From NCBI GenBank assembly GCA_017798145.1, contig CP059069.1, positions 1,225,226 through 1,289,225 of the forward strand: a DNA stretch of 64,000 nucleotides. The letters run 5' to 3'. This DNA is from Akkermansiaceae bacterium. Lineage in GTDB: Bacteria > Verrucomicrobiota > Verrucomicrobiia > Verrucomicrobiales > Akkermansiaceae. Below the pieces are notes generated by a model. The model saw nothing but the letters and a program-made list of their open reading frames with translations, made no database searches and was not told the DNA's origin. Below are positions 8,433 to 16,451 of the stretch, piece after piece; the stretch's first letter is position 1; every line of letters starts with the position of its first letter. The translations under genes and the position numbers were made by a program.

Positions 8433-10157
8433 ATGGAGCTGTTCCTCATCGATGCCATCGGCCCGTTCTTCCGGGGCTATGAAAAGCGGCGGATCAACTG
8501 GTCCAAGATCCCTTTCACCCACCTCAAGACCTCGGGACCGGAGGCGGGGGCGCAGTGGGCGCAAATCCGGGAGGACATGCGGCACCTCGCCCGCGAGGTC
8601 TGCGCGCTCGGTTACAACGCCGTAACGCTCGACGACCTCGCCCATCTCGCTCCGCACCCGCTGCACGAGCCGGGGATCGCGGCGGACATCGCGTTTTTCC
8701 GGGAACAGTTCGCCGCGCTCTTCGAGATCCTCACCGAGGAGTTCAACCTCGCCGTCTATCTCACCAGCGACATCATCCCCCTCACCCCGGCCATCGAGGC
8801 CTCGCTAGCGGGGAAAAAGGACGAGCTGGAGGATTACTACCTGTCCCTCGTCGATGGCGTGCTCGCCGATTTCCCGCAGCTCTCAGGACTCGTCCTCCGC
8901 ATCGGCGAGAGCGACGGCAACGATGTCACCGATCCCATCCGCACCAAGCTCCACCTGCGCAACCCGCGCGACACCAACCGGCTGCTGCGCAGGCTCCTCC
9001 CGCTCTTCGATGAAGCCGGGAAAACGCTCATCCTCCGCACCTGGACCGTCGGCGCGCACAGGATCGGCGATCTCATCTGGCACCGCGGCACCCTTGCGCA
9101 AACGTTGGCCGGGCTTGACTCGGAACATTTCATCGTCTCCATGAAGCACGGCGAGAGCGATTTCTTCCGCCACATACCGCTCAACAAGGCGTTTTTCCGC
9201 GTCAGGCAGAAAAAGATCATCGAGCTGCAGGCGCGGCGCGAATACGAGGGTGCGGGCGAATACCCGTCCTACATCGGGCGTGATTGCGAGCGCTTCGCCC
9301 GCGAGCTGGGGGGCGCGGAGAACATGGTTGGCATCTCCGTGTGGTGCCAGACGGGCGGCTGGCACCGCTTCCGCCGGCTCGCCTTCCTGCCAGGAAACCC
9401 AAACCCGGACATCTGGATCCGGCTCAACGCCGCTGCCGCGGTCCATGTTTTCCGCTACGGGAAAAGCGTCGAACAATCGGTCTCCGAAGCCCTGGGCGCG
9501 GACAAGGCCGCCGCCGCCCTGGAACTGTTGCGCCACGCCGACACGCTGGTGAACGAACTTCTGTACATCCCGGACTTCGCGCGCCAGAAGCTGTTCTTCC
9601 GCCGCGTCCGCATCCCGCCGCTGCTCAATGTCTATTGGGACTGCCTTTTCATCAACCACGCCGTCAGCAAGGTGCTCCGCCACTTCGTCCCGGATCCGGA
9701 GCAAACGATACGAACCGGCGAGGGAGCCGCCACCCTCTTCCCGGAAATGATACGCCTTGCCAGGGAGGCGGAGCTCCCCGTGGCCGACATCCTTCACATG
9801 CGGGATTTCTTCGCCTTGCTGCTGCTTGCCAGGCGCTACTATTTCCTCCCTTTCGATGAGACGCTCTCCGCCCGCATCCGCTCCGCGAAAAAGGGGTACA
9901 AGCACCGCCACCCCTCCCATGACCGCCAACGCTACCGGATCAAGCTTTCCTTCGAACCCTTCAAGGTGAAGCGGCGCACGCTCTCGTGGGCCTCCTCAAT
10001 CCTCCTGCGGAAACAGCGCGGCTACCGCATCATAGACCACCTCTTCACCCTCCACCTGCTCGGCTACCTGTTCCGCCTCTTCAAGCCCCGCAACCCCCGG
10101 GACATGCCGAAAATCCTGAGGAAATCCGCGATGGGCATAGACGCCCTCTTCAAGTGA
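8433..10157 (+). CDS. Unassigned TIM-barrel, glycosidase-like protein
   Basis: From the ATG at 8433 (a TTG at 8418 is in frame) the product is 574 residues with no signal peptide, so it is cytoplasmic. Alternating strand/helix segments suggest a TIM barrel: LGYNAVTLDDLAHL, FNLAVYLTSDIIPL, SGLVLRIGESDGND, KTLILRTWTVG and ENMVGISVWCQTGGWHR. The acidic strand ends and the tryptophan-rich last strand resemble retaining glycoside hydrolases of the GH67/GH20/GH84 type. The C-terminal 130 residues are strongly basic and helical. I cannot name the family. It is followed by a strong hairpin at 10185 and has no operon partner. Confidence 0.6.
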   Translation: MELFLIDAIGPFFRGYEKRRINWSKIPFTHLKTSGPEAGAQWAQIREDMRHLAREVCALGYNAVTLDDLAHLAPHPLHEPGIAADIAFFREQFAALFEILTEEFNLAVYLTSDIIPLTPAIEASLAGKKDELEDYYLSLVDGVLADFPQLSGLVLRIGESDGNDVTDPIRTKLHLRNPRDTNRLLRRLLPLFDEAGKTLILRTWTVGAHRIGDLIWHRGTLAQTLAGLDSEHFIVSMKHGESDFFRHIPLNKAFFRVRQKKIIELQARREYEGAGEYPSYIGRDCERFARELGGAENMVGISVWCQTGGWHRFRRLAFLPGNPNPDIWIRLNAAAAVHVFRYGKSVEQSVSEALGADKAAAALELLRHADTLVNELLYIPDFARQKLFFRRVRIPPLLNVYWDCLFINHAVSKVLRHFVPDPEQTIRTGEGAATLFPEMIRLAREAELPVADILHMRDFFALLLLARRYYFLPFDETLSARIRSAKKGYKHRHPSHDRQRYRIKLSFEPFKVKRRTLSWASSILLRKQRGYRIIDHLFTLHLLGYLFRLFKPRNPRDMPKILRKSAMGIDALFK

Positions 10158-10436
10158 CGGGCGTGGACGATAGGGAAAAAGGAAGGCCGCCGGGGTGTCC
10201 CTACCCCGGCGGCCGATAAGATTGCCATCTCTTCACCCACACCCATGAGATCGGATAGACAACTGCTGTTACACCCTTACATGAAGGCGGCATGGCCGGT
10301 CTTCAAGGGGGATAGACCTTAAACTTTTACGGATGTTCAAACTTTCTTTAAAAAAATTGATGGGGCACTTTTGCTGCATGACCGGCGAGGTGGAAAGCCC
10401 TTGATTCTTGGGCAACGCTCCCCAAGTCTTCCGCCG
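10158..10436. other. Intergenic region upstream of gatC
   Basis: The region starts with the hairpin at 10185-10214 and then turns AT-rich (TTCAAACTTTCTTTAAAAAA near 10334-10353) before gatC. It probably carries the gatCA promoter, but no clear -35/-10 pair can be assigned. Confidence 0.35.
10185..10214. terminator. Strong hairpin, terminator-like
   Basis: GGCCGCCGGGG and CCCCGGCGGCC form a perfect 11-base-pair stem around an 8-base loop, 27 bases after the stop of the gene ending at 10157. On the plus strand an A-rich run precedes it but no T-tract follows. On the minus strand a CCTTTTTCCC run follows. It could end transcription of the upstream gene without a classical tail. Confidence 0.55.
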
Positions 10437-10727
10437 ATGTCCCACGAACATATCGATGTCCGCTACGTGGCGAAGCTCGCCCGCCTCGACCTCACCGAGG
10501 AGGAAGCCACCGTTTTCCAGGGCCAGCTCGATTCCATACTGCACCATGTCGAATCGCTTTCCGCCCTGGATCTGCCGGACGATCTGGGCACCGAAGACCA
10601 CGCAAGCCTCGCCATGATGCGCGACGACAGCCCCGGCACCAGCCTCGCCCCCTCCCTCGTCCTGGCCAACGCCCCCGAACAAGCGCAAGGCCAGATCCGC
10701 GTCCCGAAAGTCGTCGCCGACGCCTGA
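10437..10727 (+). CDS. gatC: Asp-tRNA(Asn)/Glu-tRNA(Gln) amidotransferase subunit C
   Basis: GatC is the small scaffold of the GatCAB enzyme, which turns mischarged Glu-tRNA(Gln) or Asp-tRNA(Asn) into the correct aminoacyl-tRNA. From the ATG at 10437 the product is 96 residues, the usual size. It begins with HIDVRYVAKLARLDLTEEEA, the family signature. The middle has LDSILHHVESLSALDL, and the C-terminus ends in the typical IRVPKVV. A TTG further upstream (10371) is in frame but adds a non-homologous leader. gatA follows after 56 bases; gatB is not in the window. Confidence 0.93.
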   Translation: MSHEHIDVRYVAKLARLDLTEEEATVFQGQLDSILHHVESLSALDLPDDLGTEDHASLAMMRDDSPGTSLAPSLVLANAPEQAQGQIRVPKVVADA

Positions 10728-10745
10728 ACAAAAAGGAAATCTCTG

Positions 10746-10769
10746 CATTTCAGAATTTCAAAATTTCAG
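10746..10769 (+). repeat. Octamer repeat in the gatA leader
   Basis: Three 8-base units CATTTCAG, AATTTCAA and AATTTCAG stand in tandem 15 bases before the gatA ATG. The following CTTTTACCCAGAAA closely resembles the leader of the gene at 12225. Confidence 0.7.
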
Positions 10770-10783
10770 CTTTTACCCAGAAA

Positions 10784-12196
10784 ATGACCCTCACCAGCCT
10801 CCGCCAGAGCTACGCGAACGGCGAAACCACGCCCTCCTCCATGCTCCGCAGCCTTGCGGAAAAGATCTCCGAGCGCGACGCGATGACCGGCGCCTTCGTT
10901 TCCCATGACATTGATGCCGCCCTGGAAGCGGCCGGGAAAGCCGATCTCTCAAAGCCCCTCGGCGGCCTGCCCATCGCCATCAAGGACAACATAAACACCC
11001 TGGGCCAGCCCTGCACCTGCGGCTCGAGGTTTCTCGATAATGCCTACACCGCGCCCTACGACGCCACGGTCATCCGGAAACTCAAAGAGGCGGGAGCCAT
11101 CCCCTTCGGCCGCATGAACATGGACGAGTTCGCGATGGGTTCCGCCACGGAAAACTCCGCCATCCAGCTCACCCGCAACCCGCGCGATCCGGAACGCATC
11201 GCGGGCGGTTCCTCGGGAGGCTCCGCTGCGGCGGTTGCGGACGGCACGGCCTTCGCCGCGCTCGGATCGGACACCGGCGGCTCGATCCGCCAGCCCGCCT
11301 CGCATTGCGGCGTGGTCGGCCTCAAGCCCACCTACGGGCGCGTTTCCCGATACGGGCTGGTTGCCTTCGCATCCTCGCTGGATCAGATCGGCCCGCTGAC
11401 CCGCTCGGTGGATGATGCGGCGCTCATCCTCCAGGCCATCGCCGGGCACGATCCTCTCGACACGACCTCTCTCAATGTCCCGGTGCCGGATTATTCCGCC
11501 GGGATCAACGACGGGGTCGAGGGAGTGAAGATCGGCATCCCCGCCGAATATTTCGGCGAGGGCATCCATCCCGGAGTCCGCGCGAATGTGGAGAAAGCCA
11601 CCAAGGAGCTGGAAGCGAAGGGGGCGATTCTCGTCCCCATTTCCCTGCCCCACACGCAATACGCCGTCGCCGCCTACTACGTGATCGCCCCGGCCGAGGC
11701 CTCCTCGAACCTCTCCCGCTTCGATGGCATCCGCTACGGAAACCGCGCACCGAACCCCGCCGACATCATCGATGTCTATCACCAGTCGCGCGAAAACGGC
11801 TTCGGCCCCGAGGTCAAGAGGCGCATCATCCTTGGCACCTACGTGCTTTCCTCCGGCTACTACGATGCCTTCTACACAAGGGCGCAGAAGGTGAGGAAAC
11901 TCATCACCCGGGATTTCAGCGAAGCCTTCGCGAAGGTCGATGCGATCCTCTCCCCGGTCGCCCCGACCCCCGCCCGCAAGATCGGTTCCTGCTCGGACGA
12001 TCCGCTCCAGGACTACCTTTCCGACATCTTCACCATCCCGGCGAACCTCGCCGGCATCCCCGCGATCTCAGTCCCCTGCGGCACGACCTCCTTCGACGGC
12101 TCCGACAATCTCCCCGTCGGCCTCCAGATCCTCGCACCACACCTCGGCGAGGCCATGATGCTCCGCGTCGCCAAGGCCGCTGAGCAGCGACTCTGA
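10784..12196 (+). CDS. gatA: Asp-tRNA(Asn)/Glu-tRNA(Gln) amidotransferase subunit A
   Basis: GatA is the glutaminase (amidase) subunit that supplies ammonia for tRNA-dependent glutamine or asparagine formation. The 470-residue product has the amidase catalytic triad in order: Lys in LPIAIKDNI (about residue 67), the cis-Ser region GGSSGGSAAAVADG (about 142-155) and the nucleophilic Ser in SDTGGSIRQPAS (about 166). The motif GLKPTYGRVSRYGLVAFASS is also typical of GatA. Length is normal. It follows gatC with an octamer-repeat leader between them. The next gene starts 28 bases after the stop. Confidence 0.95.
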   Translation: MTLTSLRQSYANGETTPSSMLRSLAEKISERDAMTGAFVSHDIDAALEAAGKADLSKPLGGLPIAIKDNINTLGQPCTCGSRFLDNAYTAPYDATVIRKLKEAGAIPFGRMNMDEFAMGSATENSAIQLTRNPRDPERIAGGSSGGSAAAVADGTAFAALGSDTGGSIRQPASHCGVVGLKPTYGRVSRYGLVAFASSLDQIGPLTRSVDDAALILQAIAGHDPLDTTSLNVPVPDYSAGINDGVEGVKIGIPAEYFGEGIHPGVRANVEKATKELEAKGAILVPISLPHTQYAVAAYYVIAPAEASSNLSRFDGIRYGNRAPNPADIIDVYHQSRENGFGPEVKRRIILGTYVLSSGYYDAFYTRAQKVRKLITRDFSEAFAKVDAILSPVAPTPARKIGSCSDDPLQDYLSDIFTIPANLAGIPAISVPCGTTSFDGSDNLPVGLQILAPHLGEAMMLRVAKAAEQRL

Positions 12197-12224
12197 TTCC
12201 AGCCTTTCAGCATTTACCCAAAGG
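12197..12224 (+). repeat. Heptamer-phased leader of the EboE-like gene
   Basis: The 28 bases between gatA and the next ATG divide into four 7-base blocks, TTCCAGC CTTTCAG CATTTAC CCAAAGG, ending exactly at the start codon. The TTTCAGC-A/T-TTTACCCA part is nearly the same as in the gatA leader. Confidence 0.5.
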
Positions 12225-13424
12225 ATGACCCTCGGCTACTGCACCAACATCCACCCTGCCGAAACGTGGGCGGAAACACTCCGTGCTCTCGACACCCATG
12301 TCATGGCGGTGCGCGACCGCCTGCTGGAGTCCGGCGAGCAGCCTGCAAACCAGTCCTACCCCATCGGCCTGCGGCTGTCCGCACTCGCCGCCCGCGAGCT
12401 TCTTTCGGGCGATCACCTCGGGAGATTCCAGGACTGGCTCGCGGAAAAAAACTCGCATGTCTTCACAATCAATGGCTTCCCCTACGGCTCCTTCCACGGC
12501 ACCCGGGTGAAGGAAAAGGTCTTCCTCCCCGACTGGACCAGCCGGGAACGGGTCGATTACACGCTAGACCTTTTCCAGATCCTGGCCGCCATCGCCCCCA
12601 AAAACGTCGGCGGCTCGGTCTCCACACTCCCCGGCTCGCACAAGACCTTCCACGCCGAGGAGGCACCGATCCGGGAAAACCTCATCGAGATGGCCTATTA
12701 CATCGAGGATCTCTCGCAGCAACACCAGCTCGACCTCCACCTCGGCCTGGAGCCGGAGCCGCTCGGACATTTCGAGAACACCGCGGAGACCCTGGCGTTT
12801 TTCCAACGCCTCCACGATCATGCGAAATCCCCCGCCATCCTCGGGAAACGCATCGGCCTGAACTTCGATTCCTGCCACTTCGCCATCGAGTTCGACGACG
12901 CCGCCCCGTCGCTCGATGCGATCCGCGACGCCGGGATCCGCCTCTCGAAGATCCACCTCTCCAACGCCCTCTCGCTCGATCCCGGGAACCCCGCCGCCAT
13001 CGAGGCCATCCGCGGCTTCGACGAACCGACCTATTTCCACCAGGTCATCGCCCGCCGCCCGGATGGCTCGCTCGAAAGGTTCCTCGACCTGCCCGTTTTT
13101 CTCGCCGCCGTAGATGGAGGAAAAGCGAACCCATCCGATTTCGCCGAAGCCCGCGTCCATTTCCACATCCCGCTCGATGCCCAGCCGGAGGCACCGCTCG
13201 CCTCCACCCACAACCACGTGGAGCAGACCCTCGCATGGTTCCGCAAGCATCCGTCCGCCTGCAAACATTTCGAGATCGAAACCTACACCTGGGGAGTCCT
13301 TCCCGGAAAACTCCAGCGCCCCGTCGAAGAGCAGATCGCCGCCGAGTACCGCTGGGTTCTCGGGCAGCTAAATTCCACTTCCACTGAACACAGATCACTG
13401 CACACTGACCACCCAATCTCATGA
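12225..13424 (+). CDS. EboE-like xylose-isomerase-type TIM-barrel protein
   Basis: The 399-residue protein opens with [15 protein letters not shown] and has TIM-barrel strands carrying candidate metal ligands: [36 protein letters not shown] and FHIPLD, then [14 protein letters not shown]. This matches my recollection of EboE, a TIM-barrel protein of the ebo clusters linked to metabolite traffic. None of the other ebo genes is visible here, so it is a stand-alone homologue and its substrate is unknown. The last 18 residues ([18 protein letters not shown]) are encoded by a heptamer repeat that forms the leader of the next gene, with which it overlaps by four bases (ATGA). Confidence 0.6.
   Translation: MTLGYCTNIHPAETWAETLRALDTHVMAVRDRLLESGEQPANQSYPIGLRLSALAARELLSGDHLGRFQDWLAEKNSHVFTINGFPYGSFHGTRVKEKVFLPDWTSRERVDYTLDLFQILAAIAPKNVGGSVSTLPGSHKTFHAEEAPIRENLIEMAYYIEDLSQQHQLDLHLGLEPEPLGHFENTAETLAFFQRLHDHAKSPAILGKRIGLNFDSCHFAIEFDDAAPSLDAIRDAGIRLSKIHLSNALSLDPGNPAAIEAIRGFDEPTYFHQVIARRPDGSLERFLDLPVFLAAVDGGKANPSDFAEARVHFHIPLDAQPEAPLASTHNHVEQTLAWFRKHPSACKHFEIETYTWGVLPGKLQRPVEEQIAAEYRWVLGQLNSTSTEHRSLHTDHPIS
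13383..13410 (+). repeat. Heptamer repeat across the end of the EboE-like gene
   Basis: Four 7-base units ACTGAAC, ACAGATC, ACTGCAC and ACTGACC lie in tandem 10 bases before the cyclophilin ATG. They are translated as part of the tail of the upstream protein. Confidence 0.75.
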
Positions 13425-13924
13425 ACGACATCAAGATCACACTCCACACCTCCGCCGGCGACATCGACGCCACCTTCTACTCCTCCAAGGTCCCGATGAC
13501 CTGCGCGGCCTTCCTGAACCTCGCCAAGCGCGGCTACTACGATGGCATCGCCTTCCACCGTGTGATCGCGAATTTCATGATCCAGGGCGGCGACCCGACC
13601 GGCACCGGCCGGGGCGGCCCGGGCTACAAGTTCGCCGACGAGTTCCACCCGGATCTCCGCCACCGCTCACCCGGCGTATTCTCCATGGCCAACGCCGGCC
13701 CCGGCACGAACGGCTCGCAGTTCTTCATCACCCACAACGCCACCCCGCACCTTGATGGCAAGCACTCGGTGTTCGGCCAGGTGACCAACGGCCAGGACGT
13801 CGTCGATAAGATCAAGCAAGGCGACAAGATCACCTCGGTCACCATCCATGATGACACCACCGATCTCTTCGAGGCCCAGAAGGACAACGTCGAGCACTGG
13901 AACAGCATCCTCGACAAAGCCTGA
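13421..13924 (+). CDS. Cyclophilin-type peptidyl-prolyl cis-trans isomerase
   Basis: The enzyme speeds cis-trans isomerisation of prolyl bonds. The 167-residue product has the complete cyclophilin core: [20 protein letters not shown] with the catalytic Arg, then [18 protein letters not shown] and [12 protein letters not shown]. There is no signal peptide, so it is cytoplasmic. The start overlaps the stop of the EboE-like gene by four bases, which suggests coupling. gntK begins two bases after its stop. Confidence 0.95.
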   Translation: MNDIKITLHTSAGDIDATFYSSKVPMTCAAFLNLAKRGYYDGIAFHRVIANFMIQGGDPTGTGRGGPGYKFADEFHPDLRHRSPGVFSMANAGPGTNGSQFFITHNATPHLDGKHSVFGQVTNGQDVVDKIKQGDKITSVTIHDDTTDLFEAQKDNVEHWNSILDKA

Positions 13925-13925
13925 A

Positions 13926-14432
13926 ATGAGGCCGGGGCATCCGAGGGTCGTCCTGATCATGGGTGTCTCCGGCTCCGGAAAAACCACCATAGCCCGCCTC
14001 CTCGCCTCACGGCTTGGGGGCGTTTTTTTCGATGCGGACGATTTCCATCCGCCCGGGAACATCGCGAAGATGGCGGCGGGGATCCCGCTCGATGATGCCG
14101 ACCGCCTCCCATGGTTGATCAGGCTTCGAGACGAGGTGATCGCACCCGCCCCGCCGGATCGCGTTACGGTTCTCGCCTGCTCCGCGCTCAAGCGCTCTTA
14201 CCGGGAAACCCTCGGCCAAGACCTGGCCACGGTTTTCCTCCATGGGGACGAAGCCACCCTTATCGGTCGCCTCGCCGCCCGTCCCGGCCATTTCATGCGC
14301 CCGGACATGCTCGCCGGCCAGCTCGCCGCCCTTGAACCGCCGGACGAATCCGAGGCGCTCCGTTTCCCCGCAACACTCACCCCGGAGGAAATCACCGACG
14401 GCATCGTCCGAGCCTTCTTCCTTGAGGTTTAG
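13926..14432 (+). CDS. gntK: Gluconokinase
   Basis: Gluconokinase phosphorylates D-gluconate with ATP to 6-phosphogluconate. From the ATG at 13926 the product is 168 residues. It has the P-loop MGVSGSGKTT (residues 12-21), FDADDFHPPGNIAKMAAGIPLDD, which is the typical substrate region, then ACSALKRSYRETL and ARPGHFMRPDMLAGQLAALE near the C-terminus. All are hallmarks of the GntK/IdnK family, and length is normal. The stop lies inside the heptamer repeat that leads into the next gene. Confidence 0.92.
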   Translation: MRPGHPRVVLIMGVSGSGKTTIARLLASRLGGVFFDADDFHPPGNIAKMAAGIPLDDADRLPWLIRLRDEVIAPAPPDRVTVLACSALKRSYRETLGQDLATVFLHGDEATLIGRLAARPGHFMRPDMLAGQLAALEPPDESEALRFPATLTPEEITDGIVRAFFLEV

Positions 14433-14457
14433 AGTTTAAAAATCTAGGGTTTCTCCC
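14427..14457 (+). repeat. Heptamer-phased leader of the oppD-like gene
   Basis: GTTTAGA, GTTTAAA and AATCTAG follow each other in 7-base steps, then GGGTTTCTCCC runs up to the GTG start at 14458. The element includes the gntK stop codon. Its end, TAGGGTTT then CCC before the start, recurs before coaD. Confidence 0.55.
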
Positions 14458-15435
14458 GTGCTCCTCGACGTAAAGAACCTCACCACCCGCTTCCACACCC
14501 GCAACGGCGTCGTCCATGCCGTCGAGGACGTATCCTTCTCCGTGGACAAAGGGCAGACGCTGGGCATCGTCGGCGAGTCCGGCTCCGGGAAATCCGTCAC
14601 CTGCTACTCCCTTCTCGGCCTCATCCCCATCCCTCCCGGCCGGATCGAGAAAGGCAGCGCCGTTTTCGATGGGATCGACCTCCTCAAGGCTCCGGAAAAA
14701 CAGCTCCAAAAAATCCGGGGCAAGCGCATCTCGATGATCTTCCAGGATCCCATGACCTCCCTGAACCCCTTCATGCGGGTGCGCGACCAACTCACGGAAC
14801 CTCTCGAACTGCACGAAAACATCCGGGGCAAAGCCGCCATCACCCGCGCGATCGATGCCCTTGCCGAAGTCGGCATCCCCGATCCCGAGAAACGCATCAA
14901 CTCCTACCCCCATGAGTTTTCCGGGGGAATGAGACAGCGTGTCATGATCGCCATGGCGCTCATCACGAAACCCGAGCTCCTCATCTGCGACGAGCCCACC
15001 ACCGCCCTCGACGTAACCGTCCAGAAACAGGTTCTCGATCTCATCCGCGACCGCCAGCGCGACCTCGGCACGGCGGTCATTTTCATCACCCACGATCTCG
15101 CGGTCGTCTCCGGTGTGTGTGACACGATCAACGTCATGTATGCCGGCCGCATCGTGGAAAGCGCCAAACGTGCCGATCTTTTCAGCAATCCGCTCCACGC
15201 CTACACAAGATCCCTGCTGAAATCCATACCTTCCGCCCAGCCCAAGGGACAGCCGCTCATCACCATCCCCGGCCTGCCGCCCAACCTCACCAGCCCCCCG
15301 CAAGGCTGCGCCTTCCAGCCGCGCAATCTCCTCGGGGATGCCAAACTCTGCGTCACCGATCACCCGCCCCAGCTCCGCGAAATCAAGCCAGGCCACTTCG
15401 CACAAAACTGTCCGGGCTGCCTCGCGAGCGCCTGA
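14458..15435 (+). CDS. Dipeptide/oligopeptide ABC transporter ATP-binding protein (OppD/DppD type)
   Basis: This 325-residue ATPase has Walker A GESGSGKSV (residues 38-46), the Q-loop FQDPMTSLNPF, the signature EFSGGMRQRVMIAMAL, Walker B LLICDEPTTALD and the switch His in FITHDLAV. The C-terminal extension contains the peptide-importer element with HAYTRSLLKSIP and a cysteine-bearing tail (GCAFQPR and NCPGC) that is typical of OppD/DppD and may bind an iron-sulfur cluster. The start is GTG. Partner permeases and the second ATPase are not adjacent, so it must work with components encoded elsewhere. Confidence 0.88.
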   Translation: MLLDVKNLTTRFHTRNGVVHAVEDVSFSVDKGQTLGIVGESGSGKSVTCYSLLGLIPIPPGRIEKGSAVFDGIDLLKAPEKQLQKIRGKRISMIFQDPMTSLNPFMRVRDQLTEPLELHENIRGKAAITRAIDALAEVGIPDPEKRINSYPHEFSGGMRQRVMIAMALITKPELLICDEPTTALDVTVQKQVLDLIRDRQRDLGTAVIFITHDLAVVSGVCDTINVMYAGRIVESAKRADLFSNPLHAYTRSLLKSIPSAQPKGQPLITIPGLPPNLTSPPQGCAFQPRNLLGDAKLCVTDHPPQLREIKPGHFAQNCPGCLASA

Positions 15436-15503
15436 AAGGCCTTCGATGCCTACGCCAACCACCCTCCTTCAGGAAATCCGGGCGTGACACGGCCTCAAAA
15501 GCC

Positions 15504-16427
15504 ATGCATCGTTTGGCAAGCTCAATTTCACCTCATCCCATGGAACATCCCCTTCAACGCATCGGCAACAATCTCTCCGCCAATCCCGAGCTCGGCAAGC
15601 TGACCCGGCGCGGCTTCGTCCTGGCAACCGCCGCCCTCACAAGCTGCAAGGCGGCCCCCGCCCTCGCCAGCTCCGGCGGACCGGTAAAAACCACACCGAA
15701 CACCGGCTACCGCACCCCTTCCGTCGGCGGCCCGGTGCCGCGCAACAACGTCGGCAGCCTTTCCAGCGATTTCTCCAAAGGTGCCGGAGTCACCTTTTCC
15801 CGCGTGCTGGTTTCAGGGAACTACATCGCCATCACCTTCGATGACGGCCCGCACCCGCAGAACACCCCGCGTTTGCTCGACATGCTCGCGCAGCGCAACA
15901 TCAAGGCAACCTTCTACGTGATCGGGCGCAGCGTGGACCTGCACCCCGGAGTGCTCCGCAGAACCGTCGCGGAAGGCCACGAGATCGGCAACCACTCCCA
16001 TACCCACCGCCTGCTCTCCAAGCTCGGGGATTCCGAACTGCGCCAGGAAATGCAGCGCTGCCAGGATGCCATCGGCCGCGCCGCCGGTGTCCGGCCCCGC
16101 ACCATGCGCCCGCCCTACGGCGGCCTGCTCCAACGCCAGCGCGAGCTTGTCCACTCCGAATTCGGCTACCCCACCGTCCTATGGTCCGTCGATCCGCTCG
16201 ATTGGAAACGCCCCGGCCCTTCCGTGGTCACCAGCCGCATACTTTCCTCTACGACGGCGGGAGGCATCGTCCTCGCCCATGACCTGCACTCGCAGACGGT
16301 GGATGCCATGCCCGCCACACTGGACGGCCTCCTCAAGCGGGGCTTCAGCTTTGTCACGGTCTCCCAGCTCATCGCAATGAAAACCGAAGCGCCGACCGCG
16401 CAGGCTTCCATCACTCCCGCCCCTTGA
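15504..16427 (+). CDS. Exported polysaccharide deacetylase (NodB domain)
   Basis: The 307-residue protein carries a NodB homology domain: ITFDDGPHPQNTPRLLDML with the catalytic and metal-binding Asp pair, GHEIGNHSHTHRLLSKL with the zinc-binding His residues, and MRPPYGGL. Such enzymes remove N- or O-acetyl groups from chitin-like polymers, peptidoglycan or other glycans. The leader TRRGFVLATAALTSC fits a Tat-type or lipoprotein signal, so it acts outside the cytoplasm. An ATG at 15540 is a fair alternative start. It appears to be monocistronic. Confidence 0.85.
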   Translation: MHRLASSISPHPMEHPLQRIGNNLSANPELGKLTRRGFVLATAALTSCKAAPALASSGGPVKTTPNTGYRTPSVGGPVPRNNVGSLSSDFSKGAGVTFSRVLVSGNYIAITFDDGPHPQNTPRLLDMLAQRNIKATFYVIGRSVDLHPGVLRRTVAEGHEIGNHSHTHRLLSKLGDSELRQEMQRCQDAIGRAAGVRPRTMRPPYGGLLQRQRELVHSEFGYPTVLWSVDPLDWKRPGPSVVTSRILSSTTAGGIVLAHDLHSQTVDAMPATLDGLLKRGFSFVTVSQLIAMKTEAPTAQASITPAP

Positions 16428-16451
16428 GCGAACCGCATCCCCCCCCAGAAA

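Noticed and set aside
8049-8666. A minus-strand frame spanning the region upstream of the barrel gene
   Set aside because: It overlaps tRNA-Phe and the start of the plus-strand gene and has no protein-like features.
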